This document shows positions 8,626 through 15,146 of a stretch of 22,638 nucleotides of DNA, piece after piece (position 1 is the first letter of the stretch; each line of letters opens with the position of its first letter). Both the position numbers and the translations under genes were made by a program. The DNA comes from CAYFLR01 sp964343805 (GTDB lineage: Bacteria; Bdellovibrionota_B; Oligoflexia; CAYFLR01): assembly GCA_964343805.1 (NCBI GenBank), contig CAYFLR010000079.1:1-22638 (forward strand), given 5' to 3'. Below the pieces are notes generated by a model, which did not search any database, had not been told where the DNA came from, and saw only the letters and a program-made list of their open reading frames with translations.

Positions 8626-8645
8626 TTGAGACAAAATCGTCTCAA
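8626..8645. promoter_or_regulatory. Perfect dyad, candidate activator (UAS) site
   Basis: Arms TTGAGAC and GTCTCAA (7 bp, perfect) are separated by 6 bases. The site ends about 75 bases before the -24 element at 8720, a usual distance for a sigma-54 enhancer-binding protein site. It also lies 94 bases upstream of the divergent gene starting at 8532, so it could serve either direction. It is not followed by a T-tract. Confidence 0.45.
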
Positions 8646-8717
8646 TGGGAAAATGAAGGAGATGAAAAAGCATCTGGCCGCTTCAATTACCCCCATAATA
8701 ACAAAATATTAACCATG

Positions 8718-8734
8718 TTGGCACACCAATTGCC
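8718..8734 (+). promoter_or_regulatory. Sigma-54 (-24/-12) promoter of the repeat-protein gene
   Basis: The sequence TTGGCAC-N5-TTGCC has GG at 8720-8721 and GC at 8732-8733 with exactly 10 bases between, matching the YTGGCAC-N5-TTGCW consensus except at the last base. Transcription would begin near 8745, leaving about a 70-base leader before ATG 8816. Initiation would need an AAA+ enhancer-binding activator, for which none is encoded in the window. Confidence 0.72.
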
Positions 8735-8815
8735 TATAAGCCGTCTATGGGGTCTTGTTAATTTAATAAGAAACTCAGCCAAAAAAAGAAATTTGATTAT
8801 AAAGGAGACAAAGTA

Positions 8816-9904
8816 ATGAAAAACCTAATCGAGACAGTTTATAAAATAGCCCTATTGGCGACAGCTCTTTTAATTCATACCTCGATCCATGCGAAACTTG
8901 CAAATGACACCTGCTCAGCAATCCTTGCAGGAGGTGTTTTTGATAAGGTGGATCTCAATATTAAAAATGACCATTATGCCCTAGCCAAATCATGGGCTTG
9001 TGAACATAGCTATGAGGAGTTTAACACAGCGAGAAGAAAGAGTGCGAGCGGAAGTTACGGACCTTATAGTGCAGACTATAATGATGATCGCAGCAGTTAC
9101 CGCCAGTGGAAAGAAGAAAATTGTTCTTATGAAGAAAACCCTTATAAAGAAGATTCTTTTCGCTATCATGCCACCAGCCATTCCGCATCTTCACAAATAC
9201 TTTCCGCCTGGAAAGAGTGTATGGTGAGCCACAAAGAAAAACTGCTTCTCTACGGATCCAATTTAGTGCGAGGAAATGATTATTATAGTGTCAATCTCGA
9301 TTGGCGAGGGAGAGAGAGTTCAATTAAGTTTGAAATGGTCAATTTAAAATCCCTTTTTAAGCTCCCTACTCGTATAACTGTTAATGACAGTCATGAATAC
9401 CTCCCCTTTCAAGTTTTAGACGCCTCCCAGCCGGCTTTTCTTAAAGTTACCGTAACAGAGCGATCTCAAGATACAGCCTCGGAAACCCTTACTTTTCAGA
9501 AGCTTAAGCCCTTAAAATACAATGGCACCGAAATCTGCTCTTGTACTGGTCATGGAGGCGTTGAAGGAGTCACCATGTGGGGACCAAAAGGAAAACCCTG
9601 CGCAGGGTTTAAAGAGTGGGGAAATTATCAAAACAGCTGCCGACCATCATCGCAAGAAATTTGTATGTGCACGGGACATGGTGGAGTCAAAGGACTTGAA
9701 ATGTGGGGTCCCAAGGGTGAACATTGTGGAGGTTTTGGTCTCTGGGGAACTTTCAGTCGAAACTGCCAAAAAAGAAGTAATATTAAACTCTCCCGTTGCC
9801 ATGGATATGGTGGAGTTTTAGGCGTCAACTTTTGGGGTCCCAAAGACTTTCCATGTATGGGTTTACCTGAATGGGGCGACTACAACACTGAGAGAGTTCA
9901 TTAA
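8816..9904 (+). CDS. Secreted protein with three C-terminal Cys/Trp-rich WGPK repeats
   Basis: A 362-residue protein. A signal peptide occupies about 1-26 (cleavage after S-I-H-A). The Cys-containing N-terminal region (27-145) and a beta-rich middle (about 150-235) have no family I recognise. Residues 240-362 hold three tandem copies, about 42 residues apart, of C-x-G-x-G-G-V-x-G-V-x-x-W-G-P-K-x-x-x-C-x-G-x-x-x-W-G. The first two start C-x-C (Cys241/243, Cys283/285); the third keeps only Cys328 and ends in E-R-V-H without the closing Cys. Conserved paired cysteines in an exported protein suggest disulfide-bonded small domains, perhaps for binding. RBS AAGGAG precedes ATG 8816, and a sigma-54 promoter lies upstream. 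The 3' 68 bases are nearly duplicated at 11469-11536, showing that a paralogue once existed nearby. Function unknown. Confidence 0.8.
   Translation: MKNLIETVYKIALLATALLIHTSIHAKLANDTCSAILAGGVFDKVDLNIKNDHYALAKSWACEHSYEEFNTARRKSASGSYGPYSADYNDDRSSYRQWKEENCSYEENPYKEDSFRYHATSHSASSQILSAWKECMVSHKEKLLLYGSNLVRGNDYYSVNLDWRGRESSIKFEMVNLKSLFKLPTRITVNDSHEYLPFQVLDASQPAFLKVTVTERSQDTASETLTFQKLKPLKYNGTEICSCTGHGGVEGVTMWGPKGKPCAGFKEWGNYQNSCRPSSQEICMCTGHGGVKGLEMWGPKGEHCGGFGLWGTFSRNCQKRSNIKLSRCHGYGGVLGVNFWGPKDFPCMGLPEWGDYNTERVH
9536..9901 (+). repeat. Three tandem protein repeats encoded in-frame
   Basis: These bases encode residues 241-362 of the secreted protein, three diverged units of about 42-43 codons. The units share G-G-V-x-G, W-G-P-K, one Cys four residues after the Lys, and a W-G six residues after that Cys. 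The third unit is the one copied in the remnant at 11469-11536. Confidence 0.8.
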
Positions 9905-9909
9905 TTTGG

Positions 9910-11364
9910 TTAGTTCCCACTGCACTCGGTGGGAACACCTGCATCTGTTTTAACGATTTTTACCGATTCATCTGTCCCACTTTGCCAGTCCATTTCTTGC
10001 AGCGATATATCATCACCTCCCACCCCAATATAAATATTTTGATCTAATATTTCTTGACCATCCAGATCCGCAGTGATTGATATAAGGTCACCCGACTCAC
10101 CCTTTTTAAATTTACATAACTTGCCAGTGGCATCTGATTTAACATCTAAATAGTAATAAATCCCCTCTTTAGTACCTTCAGAAGAGAGCCAACTCCCGAT
10201 CATAAAATGCTCCCAAGTTTCTTTTAGCTCTTCCATAGGGACATCTTCCCCTTTTTCAATTTTTTCACAAACACTGGGGTACTTTTCGGTTAGTTCATAT
10301 TTAAAAGTGTATGTTTGGCCTTTTTCTTCACCTGAAATTTCCATGTGGGTATCATCAATGAATTCTATTTTTTCTTTATATTCTTCCGATTCCCCTTCCG
10401 CTAAAATGTATAACTCATCTCCACTTTCAATGAACCTAATGGGAAAGCCCCCTGATTTTCCATCTGTATTACAGCTATAGGCTCCCTTAGATGTAATCTT
10501 AAGATAGGTTTTATAAGCGTCGGTGGTCACTTCTTTCCAAATGCCCTGAATAACATTCTCATTCTGAGATTCGGTGGTTTCAGAAGAAGATTCACTACAT
10601 TCACTGGGAACCCCGTCTTTTGTTTTAACTATCTTAACCGTTACATCCAGCTCATCTACGGGATCTGTTTCTTGCAAGACTATTTCTTCGCCTGTTACAC
10701 CGATCGAAATACGATCATCAATCAATTGACTATCAAAATCGGCTTTTATTGTTGTTAATTGGGATGTTTTACCTTTTTTAAACCGACATAACTTGCCAGT
10801 GGCATCTGATTTAATATCCAAATAGTAGTAACCTCCGCTTTTGGTACTTTCAGAAGAGATCCAACTCCCTATCATAAAAGACTCCCAAGTTTTCTTCAGC
10901 TCCTCCATGGGAACCTCTTGACCCTTCTCCATCTTTTTACAAACTTCTGGGTAATTCTCCGTAAGTTCATATTTCATAGTATAATCAGTGCCCTTTTCAC
11001 TGCCGGAAAGTTGCATCTGACTTTCACCTATAAATGAGATTTTTTCCAATACTTCGCCAAATTCACCCTGCCCTGAAATAGAAATCTCATCTTTGGACTT
11101 TAAAAATTTAAAATGAAAACTCTCAGATTTTCCATCGGTAAAACAATAAAATCCACCTTTAGAAGAGATCTTCAAATAGGTCTTATAGGAATCGGTGGTC
11201 ACTTTCTTCCAAATACCTGTCACTAGCTTTTGCTGCTCCGCTTCTGTAATTTTAAACTGCTTAACAAAATCCACTTCCACCTCTTTTTTAGCAGTGGCAT
11301 CTTCATCGCAATTGACAATGGTGAAAATCAAAGCAATAGAGGTTAAGAAACGAAGATAGTTCAT
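9910..11364 (-). CDS. Putative lipoprotein with two tandem copies of an approximately 220-residue domain
   Basis: A 484-residue protein. The N-terminus has a short hydrophobic signal and I-V-N-C with Cys19 as likely lipidation site (the -1 Asn is not ideal), followed by an acidic stretch. Two long copies of the same domain start at Gly50 and Gly274, both opening G-I-W-K-x-V-T-T-D-x-Y-K-T-Y-L-K-I and both containing V-P-M-E-E-L-K-x-T-W, F-M-I-G-S-W, Y-Y-Y-L-D and S-D-A-T-G-K-L-C. Alternating beta-type sequence with a W-K opening and a G-S-W motif in mid-domain suggests each copy is two small lipocalin-like beta modules; this is inference from pattern. AGGGAGT precedes ATG 11364. It is convergent with the repeat-protein gene, stop to stop with 5 bases between. 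A 37-bp element shared with the neighbouring minus-strand gene lies 74-110 bases upstream. Function unknown. Confidence 0.75.
   Translation of the reverse strand: MNYLRFLTSIALIFTIVNCDEDATAKKEVEVDFVKQFKITEAEQQKLVTGIWKKVTTDSYKTYLKISSKGGFYCFTDGKSESFHFKFLKSKDEISISGQGEFGEVLEKISFIGESQMQLSGSEKGTDYTMKYELTENYPEVCKKMEKGQEVPMEELKKTWESFMIGSWISSESTKSGGYYYLDIKSDATGKLCRFKKGKTSQLTTIKADFDSQLIDDRISIGVTGEEIVLQETDPVDELDVTVKIVKTKDGVPSECSESSSETTESQNENVIQGIWKEVTTDAYKTYLKITSKGAYSCNTDGKSGGFPIRFIESGDELYILAEGESEEYKEKIEFIDDTHMEISGEEKGQTYTFKYELTEKYPSVCEKIEKGEDVPMEELKETWEHFMIGSWLSSEGTKEGIYYYLDVKSDATGKLCKFKKGESGDLISITADLDGQEILDQNIYIGVGGDDISLQEMDWQSGTDESVKIVKTDAGVPTECSGN
9913..11217 (-). repeat. Internal tandem duplication of the lipoprotein gene
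   Basis: The first copy is encoded by about 11217-10546 and the second by about 10545-9913, a period of 224 codons. Conservation is strong at protein level (for example S-D-A-T-G-K-L-C in both) and still visible in DNA, indicating a fairly recent in-frame duplication. Confidence 0.8.
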
Positions 11365-11437
11365 TATAAGACTCCCTATTCAAGTATTTAAAATGGATCA
11401 AGCATTAGGAGGATTTTACCATTATTTAATTGATCCT

Positions 11438-11474
11438 GCATTCTTTGTCATTTCATGGTCCTATTATTGTCCCA
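11438..11474 (-). promoter_or_regulatory. 37-bp conserved upstream element, copy 1
   Basis: This stretch matches 12864-12900 at 33 of 37 positions. Read on the minus strand it begins TGGGACAATAATAGGACCAT. It lies upstream of the minus-strand lipoprotein gene, and its other copy lies upstream of the next minus-strand gene, so a shared operator or promoter part is likely. It contains an imperfect dyad (ATGG...CCAT). No convincing -35/-10 pair was found within it. Confidence 0.6.
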
Positions 11475-11536
11475 AAGACTTTCCATGTATGGGTTTACCT
11501 GAATGGGGAGACTATAGTACAGAGAAGGTTCATTAA
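11469..11536 (+). pseudogene. 3' remnant of a lost paralogue of the WGPK-repeat protein gene
   Basis: These 68 bases match 9837-9904, the end of the repeat-protein gene, at 61 of 68 positions; the first 40 are identical. They still encode 21 residues in frame, P-K-D-F-P-C-M-G-L-P-E-W-G-D-Y-S-T-E-K-V-H, then TAA. Compared with the intact gene there are three silent changes and two conservative replacements (Asn to Ser, Arg to Lys), as expected for two genes that diverged while both were coding. No start codon, signal peptide or RBS remains. The homology starts abruptly at GTCCCA, which is also the end of the 37-bp upstream element, so the junction looks like a deletion through a 6-bp shared sequence. 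The TAA overlaps the stop of the convergent minus-strand gene. Confidence 0.8.
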
Positions 11537-12831
11537 AAGACTATACCAGCCATTAAACCAAAGTTTAAAAAGGTGAAACCACTTCCCCATGTCACGTTAG
11601 AGCCTAATTGAGTTGCCGATACTTGAAATCCCCACTTTTCATATTCACCAAAAAGGTGAACAGTGAAAAATCCCTGCTTCCAGCCAACCTGACCACCAAT
11701 TGTGTATCCCACTACACTAAATTCAGGTGCAGGGTTACCCCCTTCTCCTGATGATTCCGCACTTTCTTGAACCTGCTCAGTGATAGATTTTCCATTGCTA
11801 TGAATATAATCAGTTATAATAGGATAGTAAAAATAAAGAGAAGTTGAGATATTTCCTATCAAAAAATGCTGATGAAGACCTAAGGTCATAAATGTAAAGT
11901 AAGGATCAACCTCTGGAGTGGGTGTGGCAGAGGTAGTGCTATCATTAGAAGAAACAAGTTCCGATTTATCTGAATTATTCTCTCCTTCATCAGAAGACTT
12001 GGTCGTAATGGTAAACCTATAGAAGGGAAAGAACTTTATGGTGGTGGCTGAAAAAAGCTTACTCTTAATAAATTTCGCATATCTAAAGTTTACAGCTGCC
12101 TTCATAACCGTTGCGGTATCTTTTCCATCCTCTCCGGGATTAGCCTCTGAAAAAGGCTTGGTTTCAGTTTCACCTCCTTTGGTGACTGTCACAGTAGATG
12201 AAGTGGTCATATAATAATGAAACAAAAATTCAGCTCCAAGAAGGGAATAAAAAAATTCTTTTCCTAAAGGAGTTAAAGGGTAGACCGTGGCTTCACCGCC
12301 AAAAAATAGGTTGGAACCATCAACATCCTTTTGGGAGTTAATATTTTTCATGGTTTCTTCAACCTGATCGTTTGAAATAGCAGAAGATGATTCCACAGAT
12401 TCATATCCCGTCATTAAACCATATCCAGCCACTGGATTCACATACAACATAGGAACCTTTTTACTGGATCCAAACCCGCCAGCAGAAGCAGAACTTCCTC
12501 GGTCCGCCAGGATAATAGCCTTGCGCAATTTCTTTTTAGATACCTTCCCTTTCCCCTTAAAAGTGCCAATAACCTTACGACCTTTGACTTTCTTTACCTT
12601 CAACTTACCCAGAAGTTTCCCAGGTTCCCCATTTTTACCAGCATACACTTTTAAAGACTTACCCTTTTTAATGCCATGAGCACTCGGAAACATGACCGTG
12701 AGTTTTTTCTTTTTAACCTTTACAACCTCACCTTGTATCTCCTCAGCAAAAGTTTTCCCCCCAGCTATAAAGAGAAGCAATGAAAAAAGAGTTATAAAAA
12801 AATTAAAAGAAAACCCCCTCTTAAGAACCAT
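11533..12831 (-). CDS. Putative outer-membrane beta-barrel protein with basic N-terminal domain
   Basis: The product is 432 residues from ATG 12831. A TTG three bases earlier is too close to the GGGGAGG ribosome site, so the ATG is preferred. A signal peptide ends near T-F-A (about residue 29 of the mature prediction). Residues about 30-110 form a small, very Lys-rich beta domain (E-I-Q-G-E-V-V-K-V-K-K-K-K-L-T-V), reminiscent of an SH3/OB-like fold. The remainder has alternating amphipathic segments, Ser/Thr/acid-rich loops, and ends F-G-L-M-A-G-I-V-F; a C-terminal Phe on an amphipathic strand is typical of outer-membrane barrels. No specific family is recognised. The 37-bp element lies 33-69 bases upstream of the start codon. 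The stop overlaps that of the gene remnant on the other strand. Confidence 0.7.
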   Translation of the reverse strand: MVLKRGFSFNFFITLFSLLLFIAGGKTFAEEIQGEVVKVKKKKLTVMFPSAHGIKKGKSLKVYAGKNGEPGKLLGKLKVKKVKGRKVIGTFKGKGKVSKKKLRKAIILADRGSSASAGGFGSSKKVPMLYVNPVAGYGLMTGYESVESSSAISNDQVEETMKNINSQKDVDGSNLFFGGEATVYPLTPLGKEFFYSLLGAEFLFHYYMTTSSTVTVTKGGETETKPFSEANPGEDGKDTATVMKAAVNFRYAKFIKSKLFSATTIKFFPFYRFTITTKSSDEGENNSDKSELVSSNDSTTSATPTPEVDPYFTFMTLGLHQHFLIGNISTSLYFYYPIITDYIHSNGKSITEQVQESAESSGEGGNPAPEFSVVGYTIGGQVGWKQGFFTVHLFGEYEKWGFQVSATQLGSNVTWGSGFTFLNFGLMAGIVF

Positions 12832-12863
12832 CAATACCTCCCCGCTATTCGTTTGCCCCTTCT

Positions 12864-12900
12864 ACATTCTCTGTCATATTATGGTCCTATTATTGTCCCA
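12864..12900. promoter_or_regulatory. 37-bp conserved upstream element, copy 2
   Basis: This is the second copy of the element at 11438-11474, with four differences. It sits between the minus-strand barrel gene (start 12831) and the plus-strand regulator gene. It lies 64-100 bases upstream of the -24 element at 12964, so it could act as an activator site for the rightward sigma-54 promoter, as part of the leftward promoter, or both. Confidence 0.6.
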
Positions 12901-12961
12901 TAAATGATCTCACCCGGATATAAACAACCATTTAAACTTATGATTTCTTATATTTACAGAC

Positions 12962-12978
12962 TTGGCCCTGCAATTGCT
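12962..12978 (+). promoter_or_regulatory. Sigma-54 (-24/-12) promoter of the XRE-type regulator gene
   Basis: The sequence TTGGCCC-N5-TTGCT has GG at 12964-12965 and GC at 12976-12977 with exactly 10 bases between. It shares CAATTGC-Y-TATAA with the other sigma-54 promoter at 8718. The start point would be near 12989, about 30 bases before ATG 13020. Confidence 0.68.
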
Positions 12979-13019
12979 TATAAAGATCACAGTACATTTA
13001 TTTGGGAGGATCAAATGAA

Positions 13020-13421
13020 ATGAATAGTAATAGTTTAAATTTAAATAAAAGAAAACAGCACATAACCCAAGAATCCACCGAGATCATAGTGATGGGAAAA
13101 AAAGGCGGAAGATACAAAGGGCCAGGTTTTAAATTAAGCCTAATTCTTGCTTATCTCCACCGTTTAGGATTCATCAAGATGAGTGAATCTCCATCTCATC
13201 CACCAACATTACAACCCTCCAATCCGCTCCGACATCCAGGCATGGCATTAAAGGAAATACGTATACAGGCCGGTGTTTCACAGATTCAAATGGCAGAAAT
13301 CTTGGAAACTTCTCAATCTAATCTCTCTGCCATCGAGAATGGTCATCGTGCCATCAGCAGAGAAATGGCCCATATGTTGGGTAACTTGTTAAAAATGGAT
13401 TATCACTTCTTTCTCTCTTAA
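13020..13421 (+). CDS. XRE-family helix-turn-helix regulator with basic N-terminal extension
   Basis: The product is 133 residues from ATG 13020, nine bases after GGGAGGA. Upstream in-frame TTG 13002 overlaps that ribosome site, and ATG 13015 runs into TGA after two codons, so both are rejected. Residues 75-130 form a Cro/C1-type HTH: M-A-L-K-E-I-R-I-Q-A-G-V-S-Q-x-x-M-A-E-I-L-E-T-S-Q-S-N-L-S-A-I-E-N-G, the usual L-R-x-x-x-G-x-S-Q...S-x-x-S-x-x-E-x-G pattern. The first 70 residues are rich in Lys, Arg, Asn and Ser with G-K-K-G-G-R-Y-K-G-P-G, and have no assigned domain. A sigma-54 promoter just upstream suggests signal-dependent expression. Its target is unknown; the 37-bp element and nearby secreted-protein genes are candidates by position only. 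Confidence 0.82.
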   Translation: MNSNSLNLNKRKQHITQESTEIIVMGKKGGRYKGPGFKLSLILAYLHRLGFIKMSESPSHPPTLQPSNPLRHPGMALKEIRIQAGVSQIQMAEILETSQSNLSAIENGHRAISREMAHMLGNLLKMDYHFFLS

Positions 13422-13475
13422 AATAAAAAGCTTTCCAGCACCTTCAAAATAATTTAAAAAGTCACAAGAAAAAGC

Positions 13476-13504
13476 TTGACAAGAAAACTATATTAGCATA
13501 TTCT
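13476..13504 (+). promoter_or_regulatory. Likely sigma-70 promoter
   Basis: TTGACA at 13476-13481 is a perfect -35; TATTCT at 13499-13504 is a fair -10; the spacer is 17 bases. It precedes ATG 13576 by about 70 bases. Confidence 0.6.
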
Positions 13505-13575
13505 TATATTCAGAAGCACGGGGGAGCTTCTAACCACATAAAAACAACGATTTAGAAATAAATTGGGAGATACTC

Positions 13576-14022
13576 ATGAAATACATAATTTTTACAATAC
13601 TACTTCTTAGCAGCGCCACTTCACTTTTTGCCAATCAAAATTACAAATGCGGATACGGATGGGGATATCATGATCCTCATACCCGTCAATGGGTTAACGG
13701 ATATGGATACGGTTGTCGATACAGCGGATCTTACACAGCACCGGGAACTTCACCTAGCCCTTCTAACCCATGGAATACTCCTTCTTATGGAAATGAAGAC
13801 AATGATGAAGCCGAGGTAAATACCTACAATTTCCCAAAAGAGATCAAAATGATCCGCGGTGAAAGACGATATGTAACCAACACCACAGTTTCTTGTGGCG
13901 AGCCCGCTTATGACGATGCTCCCATCTACGAAAGTAACCTGCCTAATGATGAGTTATCACTACAAGCCGGTGACTACGTAGAGCTTAAAAGTAAATACTT
14001 AATCAAAGTTGATTGTAACTAA
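13576..14022 (+). CDS. Small secreted protein with Gly/Tyr-rich N-terminus, unknown function
   Basis: A 148-residue protein. The signal peptide (residues 1-19, cleavage after L-F-A) is followed by a Gly/Tyr/Trp-rich segment with two similar stretches (C-G-Y-G-W-G-Y and G-Y-G-Y-G-C), then a Pro/Ser/Asn-rich linker (about 50-75) and an acidic C-terminal part with V-S-C-G-E-P and a final V-D-C-N. Four cysteines could form two disulfides. No family is recognised. GGGAGA precedes ATG 13576. A sigma-70 type promoter lies upstream and a strong intrinsic terminator (14069-14099) downstream, so it is very probably a single-gene transcript. Periplasmic or extracellular location is inferred from the signal peptide and absence of a lipobox. 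Confidence 0.7.
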   Translation: MKYIIFTILLLSSATSLFANQNYKCGYGWGYHDPHTRQWVNGYGYGCRYSGSYTAPGTSPSPSNPWNTPSYGNEDNDEAEVNTYNFPKEIKMIRGERRYVTNTTVSCGEPAYDDAPIYESNLPNDELSLQAGDYVELKSKYLIKVDCN

Positions 14023-14068
14023 CTTATAAAACTTCCTTACATAACAATAACCCGACCTTTTGAAAAAA

Positions 14069-14099
14069 GCCGCCAGACTTGACCCTGGCGGCTTTTTTT
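14069..14099 (+). terminator. Strong intrinsic terminator
   Basis: Stem GCCGCCAG / CTGGCGGC (8 bp, perfect), 8-base loop, then seven T. The run of A before the stem would make it work on the minus strand too. It ends the transcript of the 13576 gene. Confidence 0.92.
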
Positions 14100-14133
14100 G
14101 TTCACCCTTGCTAACCCACTGATAAACATACCC

Positions 14134-14292
14134 TTTTCTTTGTGCGCGAAAAAATGGAGGTAAATTATTATACCCTCTTAATATCATTGTAGGTTTACTC
14201 TCTTCTTAAGGTAAGATCTCAAAATTAAATGGATAATCCTATTTATAAGCCTGAGAGAGGAAAAAACACCAATTTCCCGCGCACAAAGAAAA
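14134..14292. repeat. 159-bp element bounded by long inverted repeats (possible MITE-like element)
   Basis: TTTTCTTTGTGCGCG at 14134-14148 is repeated as its exact reverse complement at 14278-14292. With three mismatches the arms extend inwards to 24 bases. The interior (about 110 bases) is AT-rich and has no reading frame of note. Together with the terminator at 14069-14099 this is all I can see in the gene-free stretch 14023-14371. No clear target-site duplication flanks it, so a non-autonomous transposable element is only one option; a long hairpin RNA or a pair of protein-binding sites would look the same. Confidence 0.55.
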
Positions 14293-14371
14293 TAAGGAAT
14301 TGCCCTTCCTAAAATTTCCAGGTAAGTTGTTTATATCAAGCTCGAATAACTATTTTAAAAGAGGAAGTACT

Positions 14372-14962
14372 ATGAAACCAATCACTATAATCAAATCTTT
14401 GCTCGCTTTCGGTCTTGTTCTTTCACTCCTCACCTGTTCAGAACAGGAAAAAACTAACATTACAGGAACAATTGAAGTAGGAAGTATTACTCCAGCTCCA
14501 GGCAGTCCTTTACCTCCCTTAGGAGATAAGCTCACCTTTACTTTTACAGATATTAAATGGTCTACTGAAAATAAAAAGGATGATGAAGAGATGACCATAG
14601 CAGTGTGGTTTTTTGAATCTAAGGATGAGAAAGCCAAAGGTAAATTTGGTTGGATGATCGGTAAAACCAAAGATGCTTCTGGTACCCAAACCATTACAGA
14701 AGAGATGACCTCATGGAATCACAGCACTTTCAGTAAGTTGCCAACTACACTTTCGGTGGGTTTATGTAAATCAAGCGATGTTATCAAAGGTGTTCTCAGC
14801 AGCTGTGATGAAATTGCTGTAACAAAAACCTATAATTATACTGAGTCTGATAATTCCAATAATAATGCTTCCAGCGAAACCACTGATGGAGACAGTAACA
14901 ATAATGACAATAATTCAACAGAAGTTGAAAATGATAATACCAGCAGCTCTCGCGGTATGTAG
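14372..14962 (+). CDS. Putative lipoprotein with Asn/Ser/acid-rich C-terminal tail
   Basis: The product is 196 residues from ATG 14372, chosen over an in-frame upstream start at 14300 because AGAGGAAG lies just before it and the protein then starts with M-K-P and a hydrophobic stretch ending L-L-T-C, a good lipobox with Cys22. The central part (about 25-155) is beta-type, with T-F-T-F-T-D-I-K-W and a G-W-M-I-G-K-T-K-D-A-S-G-T-Q-T-I-T-E-E-M motif. Residues about 160-196 are low complexity (Asn, Ser, Asp, Thr), a likely disordered spacer. No family is recognised. It is downstream of the inverted-repeat element and has no clear promoter of its own that I can identify. It is probably an envelope lipoprotein. 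Confidence 0.68.
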   Translation: MKPITIIKSLLAFGLVLSLLTCSEQEKTNITGTIEVGSITPAPGSPLPPLGDKLTFTFTDIKWSTENKKDDEEMTIAVWFFESKDEKAKGKFGWMIGKTKDASGTQTITEEMTSWNHSTFSKLPTTLSVGLCKSSDVIKGVLSSCDEIAVTKTYNYTESDNSNNNASSETTDGDSNNNDNNSTEVENDNTSSSRGM

Positions 14963-15146
14963 CTGATTAAGGCTTTGAGATTATGGTTTTCTTTACTTTT
15001 GCCGCCTGCCTTTCAAAAACTTCTGAGGATGCAGGTTTAAACCAAAACCAGTTTAGCTAATCCAAATCATCTATATAAATAATTTCAAAAGCTCTTTCTG
15101 AACTGTTATTTAATCAGCACAAGCAGTTGATTTAAAGGAGCATCCT

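Noticed and set aside
9522..9821. 99-codon frame within the WGPK-repeat region
   Set aside because: It is a shifted reading of the three repeats and has no start signal.
9536..9901. CRISPR-like or DNA-level tandem repeat
   Set aside because: Units are coding, diverged in DNA and without spacers; the periodicity is at protein level.
14350..14694. 114-codon reading frame on the minus strand
   Set aside because: It lies wholly opposite the lipoprotein gene at 14372-14962, which has a ribosome site, lipobox and directional composition; the minus frame has none.
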